A DNA stretch of 35,899 bases. It comes from an uncultured Planctomycetaceae bacterium (lineage in GTDB: Bacteria; Planctomycetota; Planctomycetia; Pirellulales; UBA1268). The stretch is taken from contig CAIRDU010000352.1 of NCBI GenBank assembly GCA_903877395.1, forward strand, positions 1 to 35,899, in the 5' to 3' direction. The translations under genes were made by a program, and so were the position numbers. Under the pieces are notes generated by a model, which was not told the origin of the DNA, searched no databases, and saw only the letters and a program-made list of their open reading frames with translations. Below, piece by piece: positions 1 to 8,620 of the stretch (positions within the stretch are counted from its first letter, which is position 1; each line of letters begins with the position of its first letter).

Positions 1-294
1 CATCCATGCTGCCGCTCATCTCCGAGTGGGGCCTCACTCTCTACCCCTTAACCTGCAGGCGGGACAAACAATAGGGAACGCATTTTCAAGAGTCAAGGCC
101 TCTCTTTCTGCCAATAAAGGCTCTTTCAGCCACGATGGCTCTGGCCAAAAACACCGTCTGTGGCACGCGTGAAAAAGACATCGGCCTGAGGGTCTGTTGC
201 ACACGCTATGCTTTGGGCGATCGGAGACAATGCGGCCTCAAGGCACGTGCCAACACCGCTAATTTTTCTAGAGTGTGAGGAGAAGTCCACAGAC
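1..294. other. Upstream region without a supported gene
   Basis: I see no convincing gene here. The only tracked ORF crossing it (126..374, minus) is a shadow that runs antisense into the thioredoxin-like gene. Possible minus-strand ATG codons lie at positions 19 and 7, so a divergent gene leaving the left edge is possible, but only a few codons would be visible. The last 20 bases hold the ribosome binding site of the following gene. Confidence 0.35.
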
Positions 295-939
295 ATGGCT
301 GATCCACTTATTTCTTTGGGAGTTGTTTCTTCCGGAACCGCCAACTCAATTGTCGGGGCTGGGAATCCGCCCACTGCCGCGGCTTGGCAGACGGCATTTG
401 AATCTGCGTTGCCCTATCGCGATTTTTTAGAACGGCACGGAACTGCCGATCAACGCAGCCGGTGGGAAGCATTTCACGCCAGAGTCTCGCTGACGCAGGC
501 TCAAAAAACGCTGCTGGGCGGATTCGTGCGACGCATGCCGGTGCTGGTGCTAGCCGGGGCGTGGTGCGGCGACTGCGTGAACCAATGCCCGATCTTTGCT
601 CACTTTGCGGCTGCATCGCCCGCAGTCGACCTGAAATTTCTGGATCGGGATGCCCATCCCGATATAGCCGCGCATCTAAAAGTGTGTGGTGGGCAGCGGG
701 TGCCCGTTGCGGCATTTCTGAGTGAGGATTATTCCCCAGTCCTCTTCTACGGCGACAAAACATTGTCAGCCTACCGTGCTTCGGCCGCGTCGCAGTTCGG
801 CGAGAGTTGCGACAGCGGCGCTGTGCCTCCTGCCGTTGGGGCGATTACCGCTGTCACGGCGGACTGGCTGGATCAATTCGAGCGAGTGCAGTTGATCCTG
901 CGGCTTTCGGGACGGCTGCGACAGATACACGGAGACTGA
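295..939 (+). CDS. Thioredoxin-family protein (CGDC active site)
   Basis: The 214-residue product carries a thioredoxin-type redox motif, WCGDC, with cysteines at about residues 91 and 94, followed by NQCPIF and later by a QRVPVAAF segment that fits the cis-Pro loop of the fold (RVPV). No signal peptide or membrane segment is visible, so it is probably cytoplasmic and acts in thiol-disulfide exchange. The ORF track starts at 208, but I prefer ATG 295 because GAGGAGAAG lies about ten bases upstream and the domain needs none of the extra 29 residues. The ~80-residue stretch before the motif is longer than in a minimal thioredoxin and fits the thioredoxin-like proteins common in planctomycetes. 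Its partner cannot be told from context. The next gene is 112 bp downstream on the same strand. Confidence 0.8.
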   Translation: MADPLISLGVVSSGTANSIVGAGNPPTAAAWQTAFESALPYRDFLERHGTADQRSRWEAFHARVSLTQAQKTLLGGFVRRMPVLVLAGAWCGDCVNQCPIFAHFAAASPAVDLKFLDRDAHPDIAAHLKVCGGQRVPVAAFLSEDYSPVLFYGDKTLSAYRASAASQFGESCDSGAVPPAVGAITAVTADWLDQFERVQLILRLSGRLRQIHGD

Positions 940-1051
940 TGCACTCGCTGTCTGGCGAGGAACGGCGATGCGAACTCCGAATGCAAGCGTGCCTGACCTC
1001 CAAAACAAACGTTGCTATTGCATCAACACACAAGCAAAGGCGAATGATCGT

Positions 1052-1402
1052 ATGACCAGCCGCGAACGTTGGACGGTATATCCACTGCTCTTCCTGGCCT
1101 TGGGATTGGCTATTCGCGCCGCAGTGTTGCCGGCTGAAAACTTTACAACAGCAACGATCCAAGGACTCGACGCCACTCGACTGATCTGCCGTGAGATCGT
1201 CGTGGCATCTGAGGACGGCACGATTCTGGTTCACATTGGCCGCGTCATGGACGGTGGTGGCGGGCGGATCGAAGTGAAAGACAGCCGAGGAGTGGAGGCT
1301 ATTTCGATTGGCACCGGCGCCGAAGGCCGTGAAGGCAGGGTGGAATTCTTTGACGACCAAGGAACGCCTTCGGGGCAAATCAGGGGCGAGGCCACCGACT
1401 GA
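1052..1402 (+). CDS. Small membrane-anchored protein of unknown function
   Basis: A 116-residue protein with a charged start (MTSRERW), then one hydrophobic segment at about residues 9-27 and a soluble remainder rich in Gly, Glu and Asp. The layout fits a single N-terminal anchor or uncleaved signal with an exported C-terminus. The tail has short beta-like stretches with recurring G-R-I/V-E elements (GGRIEVKDSRG, EGRVEFFDDQG), suggesting a small beta structure. I chose ATG 1052 over 968 because the hydrophobic segment then sits at the usual distance from the N-terminus and AAGG lies upstream. It resembles a small protein type I associate with Pirellulales genomes; I do not know its function. 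A 13-base palindrome (GGCCCATTGGGCC, 1407-1419) follows the stop codon. Confidence 0.65.
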   Translation: MTSRERWTVYPLLFLALGLAIRAAVLPAENFTTATIQGLDATRLICREIVVASEDGTILVHIGRVMDGGGGRIEVKDSRGVEAISIGTGAEGREGRVEFFDDQGTPSGQIRGEATD

Positions 1403-1485
1403 GAGTGGCCCATTGGGCCGAGGACTCCAAGCCAAATGGTCCATGGGACATAGGCCGGTCATTTCCCCAAACACTCGTGCATCAA

Positions 1486-1559
<74 letters not shown>

Positions 1560-1578
1560 GCCGGATAACGTCCCAACG

Positions 1579-1606
1579 ATCGTAGCGGTTTTAACGGGAG
1601 TCTCAA
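1579..1606 (-). promoter_or_regulatory. Candidate sigma70-type promoter of tRNA-Arg
   Basis: On the minus strand TTGAGA (1601-1606) and TACGAT (1579-1584) are separated by 16 bases and end 19 bases before the tRNA 5' end. Five of six and four of six positions match the classic consensus, and the placement fits a stable RNA gene. Confidence 0.45.
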
Positions 1607-1678
1607 GCAGGGGGTCCAGGCTGGTGCGGTTGAGCCGGTTTAAAAACCAACACTTTTGCCATGAATCCAGAGCCGGCT

Positions 1679-1708
1679 TTGACCAGAGTGCCTTTCGAAG
1701 CGTATTTT
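1679..1708 (+). promoter_or_regulatory. Candidate promoter of the FHA-domain gene
   Basis: TTGACC and TATTTT are separated by 18 bases, about 70 bases before the preferred ATG of the FHA gene. This is the best promoter-like pair in the interval between tRNA-Arg and that gene. Confidence 0.4.
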
Positions 1709-1776
1709 ATCAGGAGAAAGATTCTCTCTAGCGATAGGTGACGGGGCAGTCCGATCGCTGGCCTGAACATGGCTTC

Positions 1777-2445
1777 ATGGGATACGTCACTCTTCGAGTT
1801 CTGCACGGTGCCGACCGCGGCAAAATCTTCGACCACTTGTCGACCCCGGTAACGATCGGTCGCGAGGAAGGTAATTCGATTCAGCTCAACGACGAGCGAA
1901 TCAGTCGCTATCACCTCAAACTGCAGGAAGACAACGAAAAAATTGTGCTGACGGATCTGGAAAGCACCAACGGCACAAAGGTGAACGGCGAAGATATTCA
2001 GGTGCGGATCGTGCGTGACGGCGACATGATCGCGGTGGGCCGATCGCTCCTCCTGGTCGGTTCACGCAGCGATATTGATCGTCGCATCGCCGAAATCGCT
2101 GCCAAGCTTCCGCCGGCCGACGAAGCACGTGCTAAGCAAATGGGAGAGCGGCTGCAACATATCGCAGCGCAGCAGTCGGATGTGATCGAAGACTTGGGAG
2201 ACGTTCGCACTCCCCTGTTGCCAGGCGGGCCACCACCGCTTCCGGAGCGACTCAGCCCAAGCCAGGCGGCCGAAATGGCTGAACTGCTCGACTACGTACA
2301 GGCCGTCCTCCGCGAGGCGACGGAAGGAGCCGTGATGCGACCTGGCAACGAGCGAGTCGAGATCGATTTTCCGCACTGGCAAGCCGTGCTTGATCTGCAG
2401 GCGAGGCTAGCCGAATTGCTCCGTGAAATCGGCGAACCGAAATAA
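1777..2445 (+). CDS. FHA-domain protein
   Basis: A 222-residue protein with a forkhead-associated domain at about residues 4-95. The hallmark residues are visible: GRE at 28-30, SRYH at 43-46 and STNGT at 63-67, the loops that bind phosphothreonine. The C-terminal half (from about 100) is charged and probably alpha-helical, without a recognised catalytic domain. FHA proteins usually read Ser/Thr kinase signals; no kinase is present here, so its partner is unknown. No signal peptide is seen. The track begins at GTG 1738, but the domain starts right after ATG 1777, so I prefer the latter. Neither start has a good ribosome binding site close by; AGGAG at about 1712 is too far away. Confidence 0.85.
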   Translation: MGYVTLRVLHGADRGKIFDHLSTPVTIGREEGNSIQLNDERISRYHLKLQEDNEKIVLTDLESTNGTKVNGEDIQVRIVRDGDMIAVGRSLLLVGSRSDIDRRIAEIAAKLPPADEARAKQMGERLQHIAAQQSDVIEDLGDVRTPLLPGGPPPLPERLSPSQAAEMAELLDYVQAVLREATEGAVMRPGNERVEIDFPHWQAVLDLQARLAELLREIGEPK

Positions 2446-2739
2446 GAGCCGAGTCTATGTGGGTGCGCCCAGACTCAAGTCGGACGGCGAATACCCCGTC
2501 GCCAGATTGGGAGGAAACCGGACGGCGCTATGTGAGGCCGATCGGATTCCACTTCGGCTTCGCCTCGGGCTTGTAGGAGAGGAAGCAACGGCGGGAATGA
2601 AAGCGACGGCGGGTGAGACAAGCGAAACCGACGCCGAAACCAGAAACCGAAGGAGCATGGTGAGGCTCTTGTGGGATGGCTGGCCTCACCCAAACGCAAA
2701 CTACAAACATGAAACCGGCTTTAATTCTCGGGGCCTATT
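2446..2739. repeat. Non-coding convergent interval, possible repeat remnant
   Basis: This 294-base stretch between two converging genes has no supported gene. It is rich in short related words (CGAAACCGA, GCCGAAACC, GAAACCGAAGG near 2621-2652). The word CTTCGGCTTCGCC (from about 2552) partly mirrors these as an inverted repeat. A perfect 8-base inverted repeat, GGTGAGGC/GCCTCACC, lies at 2659-2666 and 2683-2690, about 50 bases past the rsmD stop; with no T-run it is at best a weak terminator. The small overlapping ORFs look like translations of repeat DNA. Confidence 0.3.
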
Positions 2740-3414
2740 CTATTCTTGGTCGCCGACGACTGACTCCGCCACGCTGTCTCGGTGAAAGTAGAGCACGGCT
2801 GGCGGGATCGACCTCGTTTCCCAAGCCTCCCGATTCGGCAACACCTGCGGATCAAATGTTGTATCGGCCTCCACCACGAGCGTGCTGCCCGCCGGGGCCG
2901 CCAACCGCATGGCATCGATGAGTGCTGCGAGATCGTCCCATCGTTCACTGAAGAACGACCACGGAGGCGAAATAAAAACAATCCACGGCGATGACGTTGG
3001 CAACTGGGGCATGCATTTGGCCCACAGCAACACATCCCCAGTGCGCACGTCAATTTTTTCTTGGATGCCCAGAGATTCGCCGCTGCGTCGCAGGATCGCA
3101 GCGGTTGGAAAATGCCGCTCCACAAAGATTGCCCGCAAGGCACCGCGGCTAACGGCTTCGAAGCCGATCGCGCCCGAACCGGCAAACAAGTCGATTGCCA
3201 GAGCCCCTTTGACATCTGTGCCGAGCAGGTCAAACAGCGACTCCCTCACCCGGTCTTTCATTGGCCGCGTGCGAGCATCGGGGATAAATTCCAGACGCCG
3301 CCCCCGGAGTTCGCCACCCCCAATGCGGGGAGCGCTGGCAGCCTCCTCCCGCCGTGTGAGAGGGACCGACGGCGACGCGGAACGATCGGTCTTGGGACGG
3401 GCGCGGCGGGGCAT
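2740..3414 (-). CDS. rsmD: 16S rRNA (guanine-966-N2)-methyltransferase RsmD
   Basis: This 224-residue protein matches the RsmD family, which methylates G966 of 16S rRNA on the assembling small subunit using S-adenosylmethionine. Visible are the N-terminal [14 protein letters not shown] segment (30-43), the family stretch [15 protein letters not shown] (50-64), and the SAM-binding loop [13 protein letters not shown] (75-87). The motif IV position reads SPPW (149-152) where E. coli RsmD has DPPF. Proteobacterial RsmD is about 200 residues, so this one has a basic extension of roughly 25 residues at its start. It is divergent from the prolyl isomerase gene and convergent with the FHA gene, so it is probably transcribed alone. 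Confidence 0.9.
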   Translation of the reverse strand: MPRRARPKTDRSASPSVPLTRREEAASAPRIGGGELRGRRLEFIPDARTRPMKDRVRESLFDLLGTDVKGALAIDLFAGSGAIGFEAVSRGALRAIFVERHFPTAAILRRSGESLGIQEKIDVRTGDVLLWAKCMPQLPTSSPWIVFISPPWSFFSERWDDLAALIDAMRLAAPAGSTLVVEADTTFDPQVLPNREAWETRSIPPAVLYFHRDSVAESVVGDQE

Positions 3415-3461
3415 GTGCGACTTTCCAGTGGAGCAGGCGAGTATTTGACCAGAGCGTGTGT

Positions 3462-3490
3462 TTCAGAACGCATACGAAACGTGTTATGGT
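3462..3490 (+). promoter_or_regulatory. Candidate promoter of the prolyl isomerase-msrB pair
   Basis: TTCAGA and TATGGT are spaced by 17 bases and end about 37 bases before ATG 3528. The -10 match is good and the -35 is weak. GAGGAG at 3515-3520 is the ribosome binding site that decides the start. Confidence 0.35.
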
Positions 3491-3527
3491 AGCTGGAGAG
3501 AGCCAAATTTTTTTGAGGAGACACACG

Positions 3528-4667
3528 ATGGCTGTAGCCCCCCATTTTCAAGCGATTTCTTTAGGACTCCTGGTGATCGGTGCAGCGGCCACGCCTACCA
3601 ATGCCCAAGTGGTAAAATCGCCCGTTGTCGAAACCAAAATTTCCCCTGCCCACGCCCAAGCAGAGTTTGCCGCCGCGAGCAAAGAGATGAAACGACTCGT
3701 CGGCGAGATGACCGTCTTGCAGGCCGAATACCAGCAACCGGGGAGTGATAAAAAAGCCGTCGAGGCAAAGTTTGCCATCACAAAGGATCAGGCACAGACC
3801 ACGAGTTCGCGGCTGGAAACAGCTGCGTTTGCACTGGCGATGATCGAGCCGCGTAACCCTGATGCCCAACAAATCTGCGGTGCGGTGGTCGCGGCTGCAC
3901 TCAAAGTCGACGATCCTTTCAAGGCGATCAAGTTGACTGAGATGCTCAGCACGGCTGGCGCGGCCAGCGGCGACGTCATGCTCATGGGTGCCACTGCGGC
4001 GATCTCGCTCTCGCAACTTGATGAGGCCACCATTTTCTTGAAAAAAGCTATCGCGGCGGGCATTGATCGGTCAAAGGTTGACGGGCTTGAGCAGGCGATT
4101 CAGACGGAACGGCCAAAGGTAGACGCGGAGATGCTCACACGGAAGGCCGAGGCTGCCGCTGACGATCTGCCACGCGTGAAGATGACAACATCGAAGGGTC
4201 CTATCGTCATCGAATTATTTGAAAACGAGGCGCCAAACAGTGTGGCTAATTTTATCGCCCTCGTGGAGAAGGGTTTTTACAACGGCACTCCTTTCCATCG
4301 CGTGATCGGCGGTTTCATGGCACAAGGAGGTGATCCGACTGGTTCGGGCACGGGAGGCCCCGGGCACGTGATCGATTGTGAGTGCGAAGCACCGGGTGCC
4401 AGAAAGCATTTTCTGGGCACGCTTTCGATGGCCCACGCGGGCAAAAACACGGGTGGCTCACAGTTTTTCCTTACGTTCCGACCCACAGAACACCTGGACG
4501 GCAAGCACACTGTATTTGGGCGTGTGATTGAGGGCTTTGACGTGCTTCCTCAACTCAATCGCACCGAGGGGCCTCTGGTCAGCGGCCAGCCGCCGGATAC
4601 GATCGTAAAGGCCGAGGTCATTCGGAAGCGAAACCATCCCTACGAGCCCAAAACGCGTCCAAAGTAG
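3528..4667 (+). CDS. Exported cyclophilin-type peptidyl-prolyl isomerase
   Basis: A 379-residue protein with a probable signal peptide (hydrophobic core in residues 8-25, AATPTNAQ as cleavage region), a mostly helical 190-residue middle, and a C-terminal cyclophilin domain from about residue 216. The domain shows [24 protein letters not shown]-type sequence and the catalytic-core stretch [22 protein letters not shown]. It should catalyse cis-trans isomerisation of prolyl bonds in exported proteins. ATG 3528 is preferred over the tracked 3456 because GAGGAG lies seven bases upstream and the signal peptide then begins at the N-terminus. The helical N-terminal part is much longer than in single-domain bacterial cyclophilins (about 160-200 residues) and may bind clients or partners. 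msrB follows after 38 bases, so the two are likely co-transcribed. Confidence 0.88.
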   Translation: MAVAPHFQAISLGLLVIGAAATPTNAQVVKSPVVETKISPAHAQAEFAAASKEMKRLVGEMTVLQAEYQQPGSDKKAVEAKFAITKDQAQTTSSRLETAAFALAMIEPRNPDAQQICGAVVAAALKVDDPFKAIKLTEMLSTAGAASGDVMLMGATAAISLSQLDEATIFLKKAIAAGIDRSKVDGLEQAIQTERPKVDAEMLTRKAEAAADDLPRVKMTTSKGPIVIELFENEAPNSVANFIALVEKGFYNGTPFHRVIGGFMAQGGDPTGSGTGGPGHVIDCECEAPGARKHFLGTLSMAHAGKNTGGSQFFLTFRPTEHLDGKHTVFGRVIEGFDVLPQLNRTEGPLVSGQPPDTIVKAEVIRKRNHPYEPKTRPK

Positions 4668-4705
4668 GACGGCGTTATGGATCGGACCATAGGCGCATAC
4701 ACGCT

Positions 4706-5404
4706 ATGAAAACGAGACACCGACGATCCCCGACAGAACGCTCTGACTCGCAGGCAGAGCCCACGACTCTCCTGCGTTTGGTGTGTGTTGTGTGCGGCGG
4801 CATCGTGGGGTGCTTTGCCATCGTTCTGGCCACATGGTCCAACCAATCTGCACCGTTGCAGATCGTCCACGCCGCAGATCCCGTTTCCGGAGCCGCCGCC
4901 ATGCCCACTGACCCGACGCAACCTGATTTGACGCAGTCTCCAACGCAACCCCCGACCGATCCCGCTGTTGCAGCCAATCCAGCCCTTGCCGGTCGCGTGG
5001 CCGATGAGGATCTGCCCAAGACAAACGCCGAGTGGCGCAAGCGTCTTTCGCCCGAGCAATTCGAGGTCGCGCGGAAGAAAGGCACCGAGCGGGCTTTTAC
5101 TGGCAAGTATTGGGATACCACTACCCCTGGCATCTACCGTTGCATCTGCTGCGGCGAACCGCTTTTTAAGTCGAATGAAAAATTCGAAAGTGGGTGTGGA
5201 TGGCCCAGTTTTTCAAGTCCGATCGACGGAGTGAAGGGCACGACGGTTGCCGAACACGAAGATGTTTCACATTTCATGCGTCGCACAGAGGTGACGTGCA
5301 GACGTTGCGGAGCCCATCTGGGGCACGTGTTCAACGATGGCCCGCCGCCGACTGGCCTGCGTTACTGCATCAACTCCGCCTCAATCGTGCTGGATAAAAA
5401 GTAA
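4706..5404 (+). CDS. msrB: Membrane-anchored peptide-methionine (R)-S-oxide reductase
   Basis: The 232-residue product has an N-terminal hydrophobic segment (about 23-44), a Pro/Thr/Gln-rich linker to about residue 95, and a full MsrB domain. The zinc-binding CxxC pairs are C146/C149 (CICC) and C198/C201 (CRRC), and the catalytic cysteine is C221 in RYCINS. CGWPSF and AHLGHVF are also intact. The enzyme reduces methionine-R-sulfoxide in oxidised proteins; the anchor places it outside the cytoplasmic membrane, where it would need an external reductant. It follows the exported prolyl isomerase by 38 bases, suggesting a small operon for care of exported proteins. It converges on argF with only 34 bases between. 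Confidence 0.93.
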   Translation: MKTRHRRSPTERSDSQAEPTTLLRLVCVVCGGIVGCFAIVLATWSNQSAPLQIVHAADPVSGAAAMPTDPTQPDLTQSPTQPPTDPAVAANPALAGRVADEDLPKTNAEWRKRLSPEQFEVARKKGTERAFTGKYWDTTTPGIYRCICCGEPLFKSNEKFESGCGWPSFSSPIDGVKGTTVAEHEDVSHFMRRTEVTCRRCGAHLGHVFNDGPPPTGLRYCINSASIVLDKK

Positions 5405-5438
5405 GTCACCGTCGCGTTGCAGATCACGCAAACGGTTT

Positions 5439-6350
5439 CTATCTGGCGAGGAGCCAAGCCAAGAGGCCTTTTTGAACGTGCATGCGGTTGGCGGCCTCCT
5501 CGACCACAACGCTCTGCGGACCGTCAATCACGGCATCGGTGACTTCCTCGCCCCGCCTGGCGGGCAGGCAGTGCATGAAAATTGCATCCGGACATCGCTT
5601 CATGAGGGTTTCATTCACCTGAAAAGAGGCAAAAGCTGCCATCCGCTTGGCTCGTTCCTGCTCCTGGCCCATGCTTGCCCAGACGTCGGTGTAGACAACA
5701 GCCGCGCCCTCCACCGCTGCTATCGGATCGGTTGTTTCTACGATTTCAGCATTCGGCAGAATCTGCTGAACATGTGCGCGAAATAGTGCGTCAAACCGAT
5801 AGTCCTTCGGCGAGGCCAACACAAACCGCATGCCCAACTGGCCGCAGAGAATCGCGAGTGAACGAGCCACATTATTGCCGTCGCCAACAAATGTCAGCGT
5901 GCGGCCAGCGACTCGCCCCACGTGCGAGCGGAGGGTGTAGATATCGGCCAATGCCTGGCATGGGTGGCAGTAGTCGCTGAGGCCGTTGATCACCGGCACG
6001 CTGGAGGCAGCGGCCAGCGACACAAGCGTGTCGTGAGACTTTGTGCGGCAGACAATTGCATCGACGTACTGGCTAAGCACGCGGCCAAAGTCGGCGATGC
6101 TCTCCCGCGAACCAGCAAAGCCTGTGTCTTCACCGAGGAAAACGCTCGAACCACCAAGGTGGACCATCGCCGCTTGAAAGCTCACCCGAGTGCGGAGGCT
6201 CGGCTTCTCAAACACCAACGCCAACACGCGGCCAGGAAGCAGCGCGTCCCGGCGGCCGGCGTTATATTTGGCTTGCAGGTCCTGCGAGACGGCAAAAATC
6301 GCCTCGATCTCTGAGGCAGAGATATCTTCTGGAACAATGAGATGACGCAT
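5439..6350 (-). CDS. argF: Ornithine carbamoyltransferase
   Basis: A 303-residue enzyme that joins carbamoyl phosphate and ornithine to citrulline in arginine synthesis. The carbamoyl-phosphate loop reads SLRTR (51-55, with Leu where STRTR is most common). HPCQ is at 129-132, the ornithine loop DVWASMGQE at 222-230, and HCLPARRGEEV at 260-270. Length and motif order are complete. It is the last gene of the argB-argD-argF run, 11 bases after argD, so it is almost certainly co-transcribed. No clear ribosome binding site or terminator is visible, and msrB converges on its 3' end. Confidence 0.95.
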   Translation of the reverse strand: MRHLIVPEDISASEIEAIFAVSQDLQAKYNAGRRDALLPGRVLALVFEKPSLRTRVSFQAAMVHLGGSSVFLGEDTGFAGSRESIADFGRVLSQYVDAIVCRTKSHDTLVSLAAASSVPVINGLSDYCHPCQALADIYTLRSHVGRVAGRTLTFVGDGNNVARSLAILCGQLGMRFVLASPKDYRFDALFRAHVQQILPNAEIVETTDPIAAVEGAAVVYTDVWASMGQEQERAKRMAAFASFQVNETLMKRCPDAIFMHCLPARRGEEVTDAVIDGPQSVVVEEAANRMHVQKGLLAWLLAR

Positions 6351-6361
6351 AAAGGATTCGG

Positions 6362-7603
6362 TTAGCTTCGAGAGGCAACTTCAAGGATGGCGTCAGAGAG
6401 CTTATCGCAGCCTTCGTGAACATCTGCCGGAGAGATGGTCATCGCCGGAAGAAGCCGAATAACGCGGCCTTGCGTGCAATTGACGAGGAGGTTTTTTTCA
6501 AGGCATGCCTGCACGACAGCGGCACCATCAATCGAAAGCTCTATACCGATCATCATACCAATGACTCGCACGCCTCGCACCGCATCGCACTGTGCTTTGA
6601 GCGACTCCAGTCGCGTGCGGAAAAGAGCCGCTGCGGCATCGACGTGATTGAGGAGATTCTGCTGCTCGATCATCTCAATCGCCGCCAAGCCGGCAACCGC
6701 GGCAATCGGATTGCCGCCAAACGTGGCTGCGTGCATCCCTGGCCGCAGGTGTTTGGCGAGTTCCACGGTCGTGAGCATCGCGCCGCCTGCCACCCCTGCG
6801 CAGAGGCTCTTGGCCAGCGTCATCACATCGGGCGTCACGCCAAAGTGCTGGTAGCCAAACCACTTGCCCGTACGGCCGCAGCCACACTGCACCTCGTCGA
6901 ACACTAGCAGCAGATCCCGCTGATCGGCAATGCGACGCAGTCCCTCCAGAAAGCCCGGGGGGGCGGGCACAACGCCTCCCTCGCCTAAGATCGGTTCGAT
7001 GAGGATTCCACCGGTGTATTCGTCGATCAGTTTTTCAACCGCATCCAGATCACCGTGTGGGGCATATTGAAAACCAGCCACCATGGGCCCCAATCCCTCA
7101 TGGTATTTAGGCTGAGCTGTGGCCGACACACTGCCCATCGTGCGGCCGTGGAAGCCCCCCTGAAACGTGATGATCTTGTATCGCTTGCCGTCGGTGCGAA
7201 GCCGAACGAGTTTGATGGCAGCCTCGTTGGCCTCGGTACCAGAGTTGCAGAAAAAAGCCTGCCCACCAAATGACCGTTCCGAGAGCGCCTTGGCCCACTC
7301 CCCCTGCGGCTGCGTGTACCACGTATTGGGTACATGGATCAGTGCCGCCATCTGTTCCTGCACAGCGCGCACAACCGGTTCGGGGCAATGCCCCAGGAGA
7401 TTGCAGCCCCAACCAGGAAAAAGGTCAAGATACTCCGCGCCCTCGGCATCCCACACCCGAGAGCCTTGGCCCCGCACGAGGCACACAGGAAACCGTCTGT
7501 AGTTTGGCACAACATAGCGATCGAAGACGTCGATCACTGCCTGCGTCTTTGCGCCAATGGCAGCGGACTTTCCAGCGACAGCATTCGTATCAATCGTGGC
7601 CAT
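6362..7603 (-). CDS. argD: Acetylornithine aminotransferase
   Basis: A 413-residue class III aminotransferase that converts N-acetylglutamate semialdehyde to N-acetylornithine with glutamate as amino donor. Visible are GTEANEAA (122-129), the FHGRTMGS stretch (151-158), the cofactor aspartate in DEVQCGCGRTG, and the PLP lysine K265 in TLAKSLCAG. The tracked ORF begins at 7804, but its first 67 residues are out-of-frame argB sequence, so I place the start at ATG 7603, giving a 14-base overlap with the argB end. Other omega-aminotransferases look similar; the position between argB and argF supports ArgD. Confidence 0.93.
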   Translation of the reverse strand: MATIDTNAVAGKSAAIGAKTQAVIDVFDRYVVPNYRRFPVCLVRGQGSRVWDAEGAEYLDLFPGWGCNLLGHCPEPVVRAVQEQMAALIHVPNTWYTQPQGEWAKALSERSFGGQAFFCNSGTEANEAAIKLVRLRTDGKRYKIITFQGGFHGRTMGSVSATAQPKYHEGLGPMVAGFQYAPHGDLDAVEKLIDEYTGGILIEPILGEGGVVPAPPGFLEGLRRIADQRDLLLVFDEVQCGCGRTGKWFGYQHFGVTPDVMTLAKSLCAGVAGGAMLTTVELAKHLRPGMHAATFGGNPIAAVAGLAAIEMIEQQNLLNHVDAAAALFRTRLESLKAQCDAVRGVRVIGMMIGIELSIDGAAVVQACLEKNLLVNCTQGRVIRLLPAMTISPADVHEGCDKLSDAILEVASRS

Positions 7604-8582
7604 AGAGAGCGGCTCCAGAAACCGCGAGGGCAGATGCCGTGACAGGGGCACCGTGGGAGTTTGACGCCACAGCATCATCGCGGATGAGTTCCGTGCCAAC
7701 ACCGCTGTTGGTATAGATTTCAAGAAGCAGCGAATGCCGCAGCCGGCCGTCAATGATATGGATCTTCTTGACTCCCTGCTCCAGCGTGTTGAGGCAGCCC
7801 TCAATTTTTGGAATCATGCCTGCGGCGATAGTGCCATCGGCGATCATGCGTCTGGCCTCGGTTGCGGTGAGCGAATGCACGAGACTATTCGGATCACTGA
7901 CGTCCTTCAGCACGCCTGGAATGTCGCTTAAGACGACCATTTTTTCAGCGCGAATCGCAGCGGCTACGGCGGTCGCAGCCGTATCGGCATTCACGTTGAG
8001 CTTCGTCCCGTCGCCGGCGAGAGCCATCGATGGGATCACGGGCACCTGCCCGGCATAGGTGAGGTTGTCGATTGTGAGTCGATCCACCCGCGTGACCTCG
8101 CCCACGTGGCCTAAATCAATCGGCTCGCCATCGGCGCCTTCCAGTACCAGCTTCTCGCCAAAAAGCACATTGGTGGAAAGGAAATTCAGCGACATGGCGC
8201 GGCCGCCGTATTCCTCAATCCTCGCAACGAGCTCGTGGTTGAGGTCCGTGGCAAGCACTTTCTCAACAATGTCGAGCGTGGCTTGATCGGTGTATCGCCG
8301 GCCTTGCACAAAGCGGGGCTGGATGCCCGCCTCGTCCATGGCACGGGTGATGGCCTTGCCGCCGCCGTGAACCACAACGATCCGCATACCGAGGGTAGAC
8401 ATAAACACAATGTCGACAAGCAGGTGCCGTAGCGAGTCTGGATGTTCGACAACGCTACCACCGAGCTTGATCACGGTCGTTGTGTCGCGAAACTTGCGGA
8501 TCCAACCGAGGGCCTCAATAAGGGTGTCGGCCTTTTGAATCGCTTTGTTTTGCGGGTTGTTTTTTTGAGTGGTCGGTGGCAC
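7590..8582 (-). CDS. argB: Acetylglutamate kinase
   Basis: A 330-residue amino-acid kinase phosphorylating N-acetylglutamate, the committed step of arginine synthesis. It shows VIKLGG (37-42), HGGGK (72-76), the LNVNADTAA stretch and a C-terminal GVGTEL. The N-terminal segment TLIEALGWIRKFR (20-32) resembles the extra helix of hexameric arginine-inhibited kinases, so feedback inhibition by arginine is plausible. About 30 residues follow GTELIRDD where most family members end; they overlap the argD start. The start is GTG 8582 with AAGGA about ten bases upstream. Confidence 0.94.
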   Translation of the reverse strand: MPPTTQKNNPQNKAIQKADTLIEALGWIRKFRDTTTVIKLGGSVVEHPDSLRHLLVDIVFMSTLGMRIVVVHGGGKAITRAMDEAGIQPRFVQGRRYTDQATLDIVEKVLATDLNHELVARIEEYGGRAMSLNFLSTNVLFGEKLVLEGADGEPIDLGHVGEVTRVDRLTIDNLTYAGQVPVIPSMALAGDGTKLNVNADTAATAVAAAIRAEKMVVLSDIPGVLKDVSDPNSLVHSLTATEARRMIADGTIAAGMIPKIEGCLNTLEQGVKKIHIIDGRLRHSLLLEIYTNSGVGTELIRDDAVASNSHGAPVTASALAVSGAALYGHD

Positions 8583-8620
8583 GTGGCGAGTTGTCCTTGC
8601 AGTCTAGTTATGCTTGCGGT

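Noticed and set aside
1407-1419. Palindrome GGCCCATTGGGCC as a terminator
   Set aside because: Stem is short and no T-run follows.
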